The translations under genes and the position numbers were made by a program. From CANLWN01 sp039815505 (GTDB taxonomy: Bacteria > Bacteroidota > Bacteroidia > Flavobacteriales > Flavobacteriaceae): a stretch of DNA of 20,623 nucleotides. Below the pieces are notes generated by a model that saw nothing but the letters and a program-made list of their open reading frames with translations, did not search any database and was not told the origin of the DNA. The stretch lies in assembly GCA_039815505.1 (NCBI GenBank), contig JBCBZE010000023.1, forward strand, positions 1-20,623, written 5' to 3'. This document shows positions 1 to 8,232 of this stretch, piece after piece (within the stretch, counting starts at the first letter, position 1; each line of letters opens with the position of its first letter).

Positions 1-222
1 AATGGTGACCTGTACTTTATCGAAGATTTCAAATGAGATACCGTCCGCCAAATGAATATCAAAAAATGCCAACTCAATCGTATTTTCCTTTGAAAAAAAA
101 TTGATCGCTCCAGAAACCGTGTCAATGACTTTTTCAACATGTATCAAGGAATCCACCTCTGATAAAAGAAACTTCAAATTCTCGGCAGCAGCTTTTTCAT
201 CTTCTATAATTATTACTCTCAT
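1..222 (-). CDS. LytTR-type response regulator, partial (receiver domain N-terminus)
   Basis: The first 74 residues of a response regulator are visible; the rest lies beyond the left window edge. The start MRVIIIEDEKAAAENL carries the acidic pair E8-D9, and the phospho-acceptor is D55 in the motif FFDIHLADG, so this is a CheY-like receiver domain. The ATG overlaps the stop of the upstream histidine kinase gene (ATGA), which indicates translational coupling and a cognate pair. Partners of LytS-type kinases normally end in a LytTR DNA-binding domain, and the receiver resembles the complete LytTR regulator at 9714-10475. The LytTR domain itself is not visible here, so that part is inference. Confidence 0.9.
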   Translation of the reverse strand, partial: MRVIIIEDEKAAAENLKFLLSEVDSLIHVEKVIDTVSGAINFFSKENTIELAFFDIHLADGISFEIFDKVQVTI

Positions 223-1226
223 GCCATGGGTAGTTTTACGGTAAAGTGTACATCATCCTTTGCAATTTCAATTCCTTTGTTCATGTGTAATTTGAACCTT
301 GTATTCAAGTTGCTCAAGCCGGTATGGGTACTTTCAATATATCCGGTCCTCTTCTGCAATTTGTTCCTTAACACTAAATAACCATTTTCCTCGAACAAAT
401 CCACATATAGGGGTTTTTCATTCGAAATTTCATTATGCTTCACCACATTTTCCATAAGCAACTGCAATGCCAAGGCTGGAATCTTTTTTGGAAGCAGCTT
501 TTCGTTGATATCGATATTCACTACAAAGTTATCCCGATAACGCTCTTGTATGAGATGAATGTAGCTTTCCAAAAACTTTAATTCTTCCTTTACGGTCAAC
601 AAATTCTGATCTTTACTTTGTAATATATATCTGTACAAAAAAGATAGCTTGTTAATAAACTTGACCGCGGCTTTTTGATCCTCTCTTACCAATAGGCTCA
701 ATGAGTTAAGGGAGTTAAACAAAAAATGAGGGTTTACCTGGTTCTTTAAAGCGGCCAATTCATTTTGCAGGCTTTTTCGTTTTAACCGTTCTTTTTCAAT
801 AGTATCGCGCTTTGATTGATTGTTAAGCTCAATGGCCCTACTGATGACCAAAAGCATGATCATAACAAAAAAGTAAATAAATCTATTCAGTCGGGGATTA
901 ACGGAATAGGTGTTAAAACTATAAATTAAACCATCTACCAATTCAAAGAATAGTATCCATAGGAATAGAATAAAGTGCGTAACGGTAATGGAAACTAAAA
1001 CTCTATATTTGATGGTAAACTTTTGTAGCCAAAGCAAGTTGAAACTCAGAACCACAAGGCAAAAACTAAAAAGCATAAAAATCCTAAAAACTGTATCTTC
1101 TACAGAGATTTCCATGAGGTTAAGCATCACTGCATCGTCTTCTCCAAATAAAAAAACAATTCTTGGTATATTCACCAAAAGAGAGAAGCTGACCGCTATA
1201 ATAAGTATGAGCTTATTGGTATTCAT
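219..1226 (-). CDS. LytS/YehU-type sensor histidine kinase
   Basis: This is a membrane sensor kinase of the His_kinase (PF06580) family, 335 residues. Four hydrophobic segments lie at about residues 5-27, 47-67, 75-97 and 116-132, followed by a short coiled linker (135-160) and no PAS or HAMP domain. The phospho-acceptor region is KNQVNPHFLFNSLNSL with H167. The ATP-binding N-box is around E259-N260 (LLMENVVKHN). The G-box is reduced to HTGLSNLNTRF, weaker than the usual G-x-G-I-G-L. It probably phosphorylates the overlapping downstream response regulator. The start codon sits a few bases after a terminator-like hairpin (1232-1254). Gene order puts it last but one in an operon with the Spy-like and DUF6515-like genes. 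The signal it senses is unknown. Confidence 0.92.
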   Translation of the reverse strand: MNTNKLILIIAVSFSLLVNIPRIVFLFGEDDAVMLNLMEISVEDTVFRIFMLFSFCLVVLSFNLLWLQKFTIKYRVLVSITVTHFILFLWILFFELVDGLIYSFNTYSVNPRLNRFIYFFVMIMLLVISRAIELNNQSKRDTIEKERLKRKSLQNELAALKNQVNPHFLFNSLNSLSLLVREDQKAAVKFINKLSFLYRYILQSKDQNLLTVKEELKFLESYIHLIQERYRDNFVVNIDINEKLLPKKIPALALQLLMENVVKHNEISNEKPLYVDLFEENGYLVLRNKLQKRTGYIESTHTGLSNLNTRFKLHMNKGIEIAKDDVHFTVKLPMA

Positions 1227-1231
1227 GCATT

Positions 1232-1254
1232 GAAAAAGGCTTGCATAGCAAGCC
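1232..1254 (-). terminator. Intrinsic terminator-like hairpin between the Spy-like and kinase genes
   Basis: Read on the minus strand, GGCTTGC-TAT-GCAAGCC forms a perfect 7-bp stem (1238-1254) followed at once by TTTTT. It follows the stop of the Spy-like gene and ends about 5 bases before the kinase start codon. It could terminate most transcripts and lower kinase expression, or occlude the kinase ribosome-binding region. Confidence 0.7.
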
Positions 1255-1270
1255 CTTGGATTTAAGGATT

Positions 1271-1702
1271 CTAACTTTTATTATTTCTTTCTTCTTTCAT
1301 TTTACGTTGCATTTCATCCTGCACTTCTTCATAGATTTGATACTGTTCTTTTGAAAGTAAAAGTTTCATTTCTTTATTCTTGTTTTTGCGAATAGACTTA
1401 AACTCATTATACTTGGCAAGCCTTCCCTTCTCACTTTCCTTTAGACCCAGCATCTGTTTACCATACCTTTTGGTAATCTCTTCAAATTTTGGTTTTTGCT
1501 CTTCGGATAAATCAAGCTTTTCAAAATAGGTTACAAGCTGAGTTTCCATTCGTTCTTTTTGCGCTGCAGTCAATTTTTTTTCTTGACCTATGGCAGTTGC
1601 ACCCATCATGGTTACCATTACCAAAATTAAAATAGGCTTAAATGTTTTGTGCATTTCACCGTTCTTTATTTTTGATCGGAATTCGTGAATCTTCGATTTC
1701 AT
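1271..1702 (-). CDS. Spy/CpxP-like small periplasmic protein (LTxxQ-type)
   Basis: A small exported helical protein of 143 residues. After a hydrophobic segment (about 22-39, ending in AIGQ), the mature part is highly charged and probably all helical. It carries two LTxxQ-like motifs, LDLSEEQ and LLSKEQ, the signature pattern of the Spy/CpxP periplasmic chaperone and stress-sensor family. Assignment to that broad group is from motif layout only. A second Met at residue 17 (start at 1654) would give a more conventional signal peptide, MHKTFKPILILVM; the longer start is preceded by an A-rich stretch, so both starts are possible. It lies 26 bp after the DUF6515-like gene and is followed by a terminator-like hairpin. 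A paralogue lies at 3610-3969 in the efflux operon. Confidence 0.85.
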   Translation of the reverse strand: MKSKIHEFRSKIKNGEMHKTFKPILILVMVTMMGATAIGQEKKLTAAQKERMETQLVTYFEKLDLSEEQKPKFEEITKRYGKQMLGLKESEKGRLAKYNEFKSIRKNKNKEMKLLLSKEQYQIYEEVQDEMQRKMKEERNNKS

Positions 1703-1728
1703 TTTTTTTTTAATGTATTTCGTTTGAA

Positions 1729-2286
1729 CTATTTTTCTATTTTACCAACTACTTTGTATCCTTTACCACCAACGGTTTTGATTTTTTTATACAATGTTTC
1801 GTTGTATTGATAATAGGTCTCATTGTCTATTTTCACTTTTTCAGCCTCATTGGGCAGCTCATAAACAACAGCATTTAGTGGTGGTTCCACTATTTTGTAT
1901 TGTTTACCATCCTCTATATAGAAATTACCACTGTAGTAATAGTAAATATCCGTTCTGACCACCACCTGCCTATACCCTTCTGGCAGTGTTGTTATAGTGA
2001 TCCCTACAGGCGGGTTGACTACAATATAGGAACCATTGAGATATCTATAATACAATCCTCCGTAATAGTGATATCTTAACCCCCCATAATTTAACACAAC
2101 TGCCCTTGAGGGTAATGTTCTTACCACGCGAACATTGGGAACAGGACGGGTGTAAACCACTCTTGGTGTGGTTCTTACAACGGTTCTAGGTGTTCTAACC
2201 ACCACTCTTTGAGCATTTAGTTTTTCCGATATAAAAAATATACCTAAAATACCCATTATTGCTGCTAATTTTACTGTTTTACTCAT
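1729..2286 (-). CDS. DUF6515-like exported protein
   Basis: A 185-residue secreted protein of unknown function. A signal peptide spans about residues 1-26, ending LNAQ. Next comes a basic V/R/T/P repeat zone (about 27-65, with repeats such as RVVVRTPRTVVRTTPRVV). Then follow Tyr-rich modules: YGGLRYHYYGGLYYRYLNG, a PPVGITITTLPEGY motif, and two later Y-Y-Y/Y-Y-Q repeats each followed by a PP-x-x-A-V-V-like or similar turn. This layout matches the Bacteroidota family I know as DUF6515; I could not check it against a profile. It is the first gene of the leftward operon with the Spy-like protein and LytS/LytR genes. An exact TAnnTTTG box lies about 75 bp upstream. An extracytoplasmic or envelope location is likely; no enzymatic motif is seen. 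Confidence 0.85.
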   Translation of the reverse strand: MSKTVKLAAIMGILGIFFISEKLNAQRVVVRTPRTVVRTTPRVVYTRPVPNVRVVRTLPSRAVVLNYGGLRYHYYGGLYYRYLNGSYIVVNPPVGITITTLPEGYRQVVVRTDIYYYYSGNFYIEDGKQYKIVEPPLNAVVYELPNEAEKVKIDNETYYQYNETLYKKIKTVGGKGYKVVGKIEK

Positions 2287-2361
2287 ATTACAACTATTTA
2301 TTTTTTACTGGGATTCAATAATTTATGATTTCATTGCTGTTATTTTCGAATGAATACGGGA

Positions 2362-2394
2362 CAAAAGTATATCTGCAAATAGCTCTGCTTACAA
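2362..2394 (-). promoter_or_regulatory. Putative promoter of the leftward DUF6515-Spy-LytSR operon
   Basis: The minus strand reads TACTTTTG (2362-2369), an exact match to the Bacteroidota -7 element TAnnTTTG. A TTG (2392-2394) lies 22 bp upstream, inside the 17-23 bp spacing reported for flavobacterial -33/-7 promoters. The 5' leader would be about 70 nt. Confidence 0.5.
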
Positions 2395-2402
2395 GTTCTT
2401 AA

Positions 2403-2431
2403 GTGAAATGACCAAACTACCTGGTGAAACG
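2403..2431. repeat. Direct repeat GTGAAAYG with 21-bp period
   Basis: GTGAAATG (2403-2410) and GTGAAACG (2424-2431) are direct repeats exactly 21 bp apart, lying just upstream of the -33 position of the leftward promoter. Two-turn-spaced direct repeats are the typical layout of LytTR regulator sites, though the letters do not match the published AgrA/LytTR consensus well. A further GTGAAA occurs at 2501. Confidence 0.35.
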
Positions 2432-2533
2432 GCAAATAGCCCTAATTCAACCATTAATCGAGTCTAGTGGAAACCCATTGGGGATTCATGAAATTTGAAG
2501 GTGAAAAACGCGAAAAGACTTAAAAACACTACT

Positions 2534-2656
2534 ATGAAGCACCAACTTTCATCTACAAAACCATACGGTCGGGGCTCATATGATAAAAACATGGATCCAT
2601 CTATGGAATTTGGCGATTGGTATAAAACTTTTTATTCATTGTTAACTACCTATTAG
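2534..2656 (+). CDS. Possible small ORF upstream of the efflux operon
   Basis: A 40-codon reading frame starting MKHQLSSTKPYGRG and ending in DWYKTFYSLLTTY, with its stop 31 bp before the barrel gene. No clear ribosome-binding site, signal peptide or family resemblance is seen. The Tyr-rich composition is not obviously random, but expression is unproven; it could equally be chance reading through leader DNA. Confidence 0.2.
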   Translation: MKHQLSSTKPYGRGSYDKNMDPSMEFGDWYKTFYSLLTTY

Positions 2657-2687
2657 TTTTAAGCTGAAATTCAAGAATTACAGTCAC

Positions 2688-3584
2688 ATGACCAGATCGT
2701 TCCTTATATTTCTAATTACTTTATCGGCCTATGGGCAAATGCCCAACACAAGCGGGGACGGTGTGGTAGAACTAGGTGGATTTAATTATTCATATATCCC
2801 AGACCTGGGGGGTACGGAAATTACCAACTATGGTATTAACGCAAACCTCGGAAGACCCGTTGGAAAAGGTATAATCGCACTGGCTTTAGGCTATCAGAAA
2901 TTTGATTTTTCCTTTGGGGAAACTTTTGAGCTTTTGGATTTATCAACGTATGAGCAGATGCACGTGGTCAGAACCAATGTATCTTATTTAAGGCCGCTCA
3001 AGAATTCATGGGGGCTTCTTATATCCGGAGGAACTTCATTAATGTCCAATTTTGGAAATGGAATATCATCGGAAGACTTTGTGTTCAACGCTATTGTTGG
3101 ATTCACAAAGAGATGGGGCGACCCCCAAAAGAATTCCACTTTGCTACTTGGAATTTCATATGGAACCCAATTTGGCGAACCTACTATCTTTCCTGCCATA
3201 TCGTTTCGGAAAAAATTGAACGAGCACTGGAACTATTCATTGGGTATTCCCGTAACCGGTATCAATTATCAAATTAATGACAAACATAGACTTTCCCTAT
3301 TGGTTTCGGCACAGGGACTTTTCGCGAATAACTCCAACGAAGTTATTACCGGGCAAAATCAAGCGCTTACCAACACAAAACTACAGTTCAACGGGGTCAA
3401 TACCCGATTGTCCTACCAATTTATATTCGCAAAAAACCTGGCATTCTTTGCAGAAGCCGGTTTTGTGCCCCTTGCTACTTTAAAAGTGCTCGATGATGCC
3501 AATGAAGAACTTTTGGATCTAGACCCGGGTAGCGGTGCATATATAAACACTGGATTGCGGTTCATTATCAATAAAAAACCATAG
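2688..3584 (+). CDS. Outer-membrane beta-barrel protein (DUF6268-like)
   Basis: A 298-residue exported protein. A signal peptide of about 17 residues ends AYGQ. The rest shows alternating hydrophobic/polar strands, many aromatic residues and short Gly/Asn turns (for example VVELGGFNYSYIPDL and LRPLKNSWGLLISGGTS), and ends with the strand GAYINTGLRFIINKKP. This is the pattern of a small outer-membrane barrel. The opening and size resemble the Bacteroidota DUF6268 group, by recollection only. It is the first gene of a tight operon (26 bp to the Spy-like gene) that continues into an RND pump, so it may be an accessory pore or envelope-integrity protein. The substrate is unknown. Confidence 0.75.
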   Translation: MTRSFLIFLITLSAYGQMPNTSGDGVVELGGFNYSYIPDLGGTEITNYGINANLGRPVGKGIIALALGYQKFDFSFGETFELLDLSTYEQMHVVRTNVSYLRPLKNSWGLLISGGTSLMSNFGNGISSEDFVFNAIVGFTKRWGDPQKNSTLLLGISYGTQFGEPTIFPAISFRKKLNEHWNYSLGIPVTGINYQINDKHRLSLLVSAQGLFANNSNEVITGQNQALTNTKLQFNGVNTRLSYQFIFAKNLAFFAEAGFVPLATLKVLDDANEELLDLDPGSGAYINTGLRFIINKKP

Positions 3585-3609
3585 AATAGAAACTTAAATA
3601 ATATTAAAA

Positions 3610-3969
3610 ATGAAAACAAAATTTCTTTTTACAACATTCCTTTTACTAGTACTACAATGGTCCAATGCCCAAGAAATGGACCCTGAGGAGATGGCCGACT
3701 ATGCAACGACCACTATGATAGAGCAGTTGAACCTAAATGAAGAACAACAGGAACAAGTTACAGGGCTCAATCTGAAGTATTCAAAGAAACAAGCGGATTT
3801 AATGAACCGTAAGGGTTCCATGTTCAGCAAAATGGGGGATATGAAAAAAATTAAAAAAGAAAAAAACAAGGAATTGGAAAAGATCCTTTCCAAAGAGCAA
3901 ATGGAAAAATTTGAAGATGACGTCGAACCTATGATTCGAGATCATATGCGCAAAAAAATGAAGGGATAG
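3610..3969 (+). CDS. Spy/CpxP-like small periplasmic protein (efflux-operon copy)
   Basis: A 119-residue exported helical protein. The signal peptide is MKTKFLFTTFLLLVLQWSNAQ. The mature part starts acidic (EMDPEEM) and carries two LTxxQ-like motifs, LNLNEEQ and ILSKEQ, separated by a basic helix with KKIKKEKNKELEK. It is clearly related to the protein at 1271-1702: same two motifs, same spacing and the shared KNKE-L/M-x-x-LLSKEQ-like block. Spy/CpxP relatives bind misfolded envelope proteins or modulate sensor kinases; which applies here is unknown. It is sandwiched between the barrel gene (26 bp) and the RND adaptor (3 bp), so it is co-transcribed with the pump. The ATG follows an A-rich AATAATATTAAAA leader. 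Confidence 0.85.
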   Translation: MKTKFLFTTFLLLVLQWSNAQEMDPEEMADYATTTMIEQLNLNEEQQEQVTGLNLKYSKKQADLMNRKGSMFSKMGDMKKIKKEKNKELEKILSKEQMEKFEDDVEPMIRDHMRKKMKG

Positions 3970-3972
3970 TTT

Positions 3973-5073
3973 ATGAAAAAGGCTACTGGAATTTTCTTTG
4001 GTATTGCAATCATAGCCCTTGGAATGGTATTGTTCATAGTTATGAAGAACCATAAGGAAGCATTGCCCCAAGCACAAAAAACAGATCGAACAATGATTTC
4101 CACTTCTTTGATCAAAACAAGTTCGCTTCCTTTTATCATTGAGGCCACCGGTACGTTAACGGCAAAAAACAAAATAGCGCTTTATAGTGAGGTGGAAGGT
4201 GTTTTGCAGAAAACCCCAACTCCCTTCAAAGCTGGCAATACCTTTTCTCCCGGTCAGGATCTACTTCGAATAAATAGTGCCGAATATAAAGCTCAGCTGC
4301 AGTCGAACAAAAGTTCGCTGATGAATCAAATTGCCGCGATGCTTCCGGATATGGAAATCGAGTTCCCGGAAGCATCAAAAAAATGGGAATCGTACCTAGA
4401 AAATTTTGATGTCAACGGTCCCTTGAGACCCTTACCGGAAACCGCTTCCAATGCGGAGAAATTTTTTGTTACCGGACAGGGTATAACGGAAACCTATTAT
4501 ACGGTTAAAAATCAACAGGAACGGATTTCAAAATATTACATCAAAGCACCTTTCAAGGGTATAGTGACAGAATCCAACGTAACCGTTGGCACCTTGGTTC
4601 GCAACGGACAAAAATTGGGCGAATTTATAGAACCTTCTGTCTTTGAACTGCAATTGGCCATTCCGTCAACCGCCGATAAATATATCGAAGTCGGCAAAAA
4701 AGTGCATCTGTTCTCTTTGGACGGGCATCAGGAATATATAGGAAAAATAAGTAGAATAAACGGAAGAATAGATCAAGAAACCCAAACGGTTGCCGTGGTC
4801 ATAGATGTTACGGGCAAACAGCTCAAAGATGGCGAATATCTAAAAGCAAAGGTATTTGGGGAACGCATACGCGATGTGGTGAAAATAGATGGAAATCTAC
4901 TGGTTGAAAATGATTATATATATGTCGTAAAGGACAGTACCCTAAGACTTCAAAAGGTAAAGCCCATAAACTATGAAGGGGATAGCGTGCTGGTCGCCGG
5001 TTTGCAAAACAAGATGGTCCTGGTAGATGAAATTGTAGCGAATGCCTATCCAGGCATGAAGGTAACCTATTAA
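3973..5073 (+). CDS. RND efflux periplasmic adaptor subunit (HlyD/AcrA family)
   Basis: The 366-residue membrane-fusion protein of a tripartite pump. It has an N-terminal membrane anchor (about 6-24) and no lipobox cysteine. The first half of the lipoyl domain is at about 68-100 (IALYSEVEGVLQK...GNTFSPGQDLLRI). A short atypical helical region follows (105-190), then the second lipoyl half at about 189-220 (YIKAPFKGIVTESNVTVGTLVRNGQKLGEF). Beta-barrel and membrane-proximal domains lie to the C-terminus. The hairpin region is short and proline-containing compared with AcrA. It lies 3 bp after the Spy-like gene and 12 bp before the transporter gene, so the pump genes form one unit. It connects the inner-membrane transporter with the TolC-like channel. 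Confidence 0.93.
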   Translation: MKKATGIFFGIAIIALGMVLFIVMKNHKEALPQAQKTDRTMISTSLIKTSSLPFIIEATGTLTAKNKIALYSEVEGVLQKTPTPFKAGNTFSPGQDLLRINSAEYKAQLQSNKSSLMNQIAAMLPDMEIEFPEASKKWESYLENFDVNGPLRPLPETASNAEKFFVTGQGITETYYTVKNQQERISKYYIKAPFKGIVTESNVTVGTLVRNGQKLGEFIEPSVFELQLAIPSTADKYIEVGKKVHLFSLDGHQEYIGKISRINGRIDQETQTVAVVIDVTGKQLKDGEYLKAKVFGERIRDVVKIDGNLLVENDYIYVVKDSTLRLQKVKPINYEGDSVLVAGLQNKMVLVDEIVANAYPGMKVTY

Positions 5074-5085
5074 ACAACTATCGGA

Positions 5086-8000
5086 ATGAAAAAATTCATT
5101 GGTTATTTTATCAAATATCCCGTAGTCGTAAACATCTTCATTATTGGGTTCCTCATTTTTGGGTATTTGGGTTACCAAAGACTTAATTCCTCCTTTTTTC
5201 CCTTGTCCGACCCCAACTATATTAGTATCTCTGTCTCTTATCCCGGATCTTCACCAGAAGAAGTCGAAGAAGGGGTGGTCGAAAAAATTGAGCGCAATCT
5301 AAAAGGGGTCGAAGGAATAGATAGGGTTACCTCCGTTTCGGAAGAGAACCTTGGGACCGTTAGTGTCGAGGTATTGACCGATTTCGATATTAATCTTGTC
5401 TTGGATGAAGTAAAAAATGCAGTTGACAAAATATCTTCATTTCCTACGACCGCAGAGCCTGCGGTTATTGAGACCATAAAACCGACCAGGGATGCCATTA
5501 CTTTTGTGGTCACCGGTAAGGATGTGCCTTTGAGCATTCTAAAAGAGACCGCCCAAGAGGTAGAAGATGATTTGCTTAGAATTGACGGTATTTCCCAGAT
5601 AGCGCTTTCCGGTTTTCCGGATGAAGAAATAGAGATAGCGGTAACCGAAGAAAATTTAAGACGCTATGGGTTGACATTTGAAGAAGTATCCAATGCTATA
5701 GGCAATGCCAATATTTTTATTTCCGGTGGCTCTATAAAAACCAATAAAGAAGAATATTTGATCAGGGCCAATAATAAGGCCTATTACGCAGAAAACTTAG
5801 GCGATATTATAATAAAATCGGACACCAATGGGGGCAAGGTATACCTACGTAATATCGCCAAGGTAAGGAACACCTTTAGCGAAACCCCAAACAAAATAAG
5901 TTTTAATGGACAATCTGCGGTGAAAATCTCCATTACCAATACGAATACCGAAGACCTTATTGGCAGTGTTGAAAAGATAAGGGAATATATACTGGGTTTC
6001 AACGCAACCCATGACAATTTAAGACTACAAATTACATTCGATTCCTCCGAAGCTATTAAAGATAGAATTTCGCTACTGTTGGAAAATGCGATCATTGGAA
6101 TGGTATTGGTCGTTTTATTGCTCTCTTTTTTTCTACGGCCAAGAGTTGCTCTTTGGGTGGCATTTGGATTGCCCATATCCTTCTTTGGCATGTTTATTCT
6201 ATTACCACATTTTGGGGTAACCTTGAACATGCTTTCCCTTTTTGGTATGATCCTGGTCATCGGGATCCTGGTAGACGATGGTATCGTAATCGCTGAAAAT
6301 ATCTACTCTCGTTATGAAAAAGGAGAATCTGCAATACAAGCGGCGGCCAATGGTACATTGGATGTTTTAACGCCCATACTTTCTGCGATTACCACTACGA
6401 TTTTAGCGTTTTCCGTCTTCTTTTTTCTTGACGGACAAATTGGAGGCTTTTTCGAAGATATTGCTGTAATAGTTGCGCTCACACTTGCCGTATCCCTGAT
6501 TGAAGCTTTGTTGATCCTACCTGCACACTTGGCGCACTCCAAGGATTTAAATGGCAAGGGAAAGACATTCAAGTTTAACAAGTGGGGAGACCAATGCATG
6601 GACTATTTGCGGGATAAAGTCTATTCCAGGGCATTCCGGTTTACATTAAAACATAAGTTTTTATCATTTTCAATCATACTTTTTCTATTTATCCTTACCA
6701 TGGCGGCTTTTGCAAACGGCACCATAAAACTGACATTCTTTCCAACCAATCCAGGTGACCAGATCAATATTACACTGAATACACCGCAGGGAACCAATGA
6801 AAGTGTAACGAATTCCTTGACAACCCATGTAGAGCAAAGTATTTGGCAAGTGAATGAGGATTTGGGAGCCAATGAAGCAGGTGGTGACCATATACTTTCC
6901 ACAATAAAACAAATTGGTCCGGGCGGCTCTGCTTCCAATATCATCGTCAACCTCTCACCAAGTGAGACCAGAGAACTGGGTTCCCCGGAAATTTCGAATC
7001 GGATCCGGGAGAAATCCGGTGTGTTGCAGGGGGTGGAAAAATTAAGTTTCGATTCCGGAGCAAATGTTGGTGGTGCTCCCATTTCCGTGTCCTTGCAAGG
7101 GAAGAACGCAACCCATCTTAACATGGCAAAAGAGATTGTTTATGAGGAGCTACAAAAGAATCCGGATGTAAAGGATATTGTAGATACAAGTCCACGCGGC
7201 ATCAAGGAGATTCGATTGAAACTAAAAGAGAATGCCCAACTATTGGGATTGACTTTTAACGATGTAATGGGGCAGGTGAGAAATGGATTCTTTGGTACTG
7301 AGGTTCAACGAATTCAACGCGGTCAGGACGAGGTGAAAATCTGGGTGCGCTATGACGAAAAAAACCGTTCTGGTATAAACGACATCAATACGATCGAGAT
7401 TACCACACAAGAAGGAAGGGTTCCCTTGTCCGAAATTGCCACTTATACCATTGAAAGGGGCGAGGTGGCCATTAATCATTTGGCTGGTTTACGCGAAATT
7501 ACGGTCGAAGCGGATTTGGCCGATCCCAAGGCAAGTGCTTCCGAAATCATGACCGACCTTACTACCCGTGTTGCCCGTATGGTAAGTAACAAATACCCCG
7601 GGGTCACCATTAGCGTAGAAGGTCAAAACCGAGAAGTCAATAAGATATCTGCATCGGCCATAAATGTATTTCCAGCAGTCATTTTTTTGATCTATATAAC
7701 CATTGTTTTTGCTTTTCGCTCTTATAGTCAACCTTTTATTTTGCTCGCCCTAATTCCATTTTGTATCATCGGAGTAGCCTGGGGGCATTGGTTGCACGGC
7801 TTTCCTATGAGCATACTATCTTATTTAGGGATTATTGGTCTTATTGGGATCGTGGTCAATGATGGCCTGGTATTTACAGGAAGGTTCAATAGCTTTCTTA
7901 AAGAGGGATTAAAGTTCGATGAAGCACTCTACGAAACCGGACGGGCACGTTTCAGGGCTATATTTCTAACATCGATTACTACGATTGCAGGATTGGCCCC

Positions 8001-8232
8001 CCTAATGCTGGAAAGAAGCCTTCAAGCACAGTTTTTGATACCGATGGCCATTTCTATTTCATATGGTATAGCCGTGGCAACCCTGCTAACCCTGTTTATG
8101 CTACCCTTATTTCTGTCTTTTTCAAATAGTATAAAAGTAAACGTAAAACACTTCTTTACCGGTAAACGCCCGGAGCGGGAAGAAGTGGAACGTGCCATTA
8201 AAGAATTAAAAGTTGATCATGTCGAGATTTAA
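5086..8232 (+). CDS. RND family efflux transporter, inner-membrane permease (AcrB superfamily)
   Basis: A full-length RND transporter of 1048 residues with the usual duplicated plan: TM1 at about 10-30, a large periplasmic loop, TM2-6, then the second half from about residue 520. The TM4 proton-relay motif is GILVDDGIVIAENI with D397-D398. In TM10 the lysine essential in AcrB (K940) is replaced: the matching motif is GIVVNDGLVF with N925-D926. Such VVND variants form a recognised RND subgroup, so the relay is probably altered rather than dead. The substrate cannot be read from sequence; drugs, bile-like detergents or lipids are more likely than metals because the metal-RND motifs are missing. 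It is flanked by its adaptor and by the overlapping TolC-like gene. Confidence 0.95.
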   Translation: MKKFIGYFIKYPVVVNIFIIGFLIFGYLGYQRLNSSFFPLSDPNYISISVSYPGSSPEEVEEGVVEKIERNLKGVEGIDRVTSVSEENLGTVSVEVLTDFDINLVLDEVKNAVDKISSFPTTAEPAVIETIKPTRDAITFVVTGKDVPLSILKETAQEVEDDLLRIDGISQIALSGFPDEEIEIAVTEENLRRYGLTFEEVSNAIGNANIFISGGSIKTNKEEYLIRANNKAYYAENLGDIIIKSDTNGGKVYLRNIAKVRNTFSETPNKISFNGQSAVKISITNTNTEDLIGSVEKIREYILGFNATHDNLRLQITFDSSEAIKDRISLLLENAIIGMVLVVLLLSFFLRPRVALWVAFGLPISFFGMFILLPHFGVTLNMLSLFGMILVIGILVDDGIVIAENIYSRYEKGESAIQAAANGTLDVLTPILSAITTTILAFSVFFFLDGQIGGFFEDIAVIVALTLAVSLIEALLILPAHLAHSKDLNGKGKTFKFNKWGDQCMDYLRDKVYSRAFRFTLKHKFLSFSIILFLFILTMAAFANGTIKLTFFPTNPGDQINITLNTPQGTNESVTNSLTTHVEQSIWQVNEDLGANEAGGDHILSTIKQIGPGGSASNIIVNLSPSETRELGSPEISNRIREKSGVLQGVEKLSFDSGANVGGAPISVSLQGKNATHLNMAKEIVYEELQKNPDVKDIVDTSPRGIKEIRLKLKENAQLLGLTFNDVMGQVRNGFFGTEVQRIQRGQDEVKIWVRYDEKNRSGINDINTIEITTQEGRVPLSEIATYTIERGEVAINHLAGLREITVEADLADPKASASEIMTDLTTRVARMVSNKYPGVTISVEGQNREVNKISASAINVFPAVIFLIYITIVFAFRSYSQPFILLALIPFCIIGVAWGHWLHGFPMSILSYLGIIGLIGIVVNDGLVFTGRFNSFLKEGLKFDEALYETGRARFRAIFLTSITTIAGLAPLMLERSLQAQFLIPMAISISYGIAVATLLTLFMLPLFLSFSNSIKVNVKHFFTGKRPEREEVERAIKELKVDHVEI

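Larger units (their letters stand above)
2287..2687. other. 401-bp divergent intergenic region between envelope operons
   Basis: It separates the leftward DUF6515 operon from the rightward efflux operon. It holds the leftward promoter candidate at 2362-2394, a GTGAAA direct repeat at 2403-2431, and a possible 40-codon ORF at 2534-2656. For the rightward operon only a TAGTTTTA (2654-2661), one mismatch from TAnnTTTG, was found, without a TTG at proper spacing. Confidence 0.6.

Noticed and set aside
988..1233. An 81-codon plus-strand frame
   Set aside because: It is antisense to the membrane segments of the LytS kinase, whose frame is strongly supported.
5784..6260. A 158-codon minus-strand frame
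   Set aside because: It lies wholly inside the RND transporter gene on the opposite strand; composition fits antisense reading.
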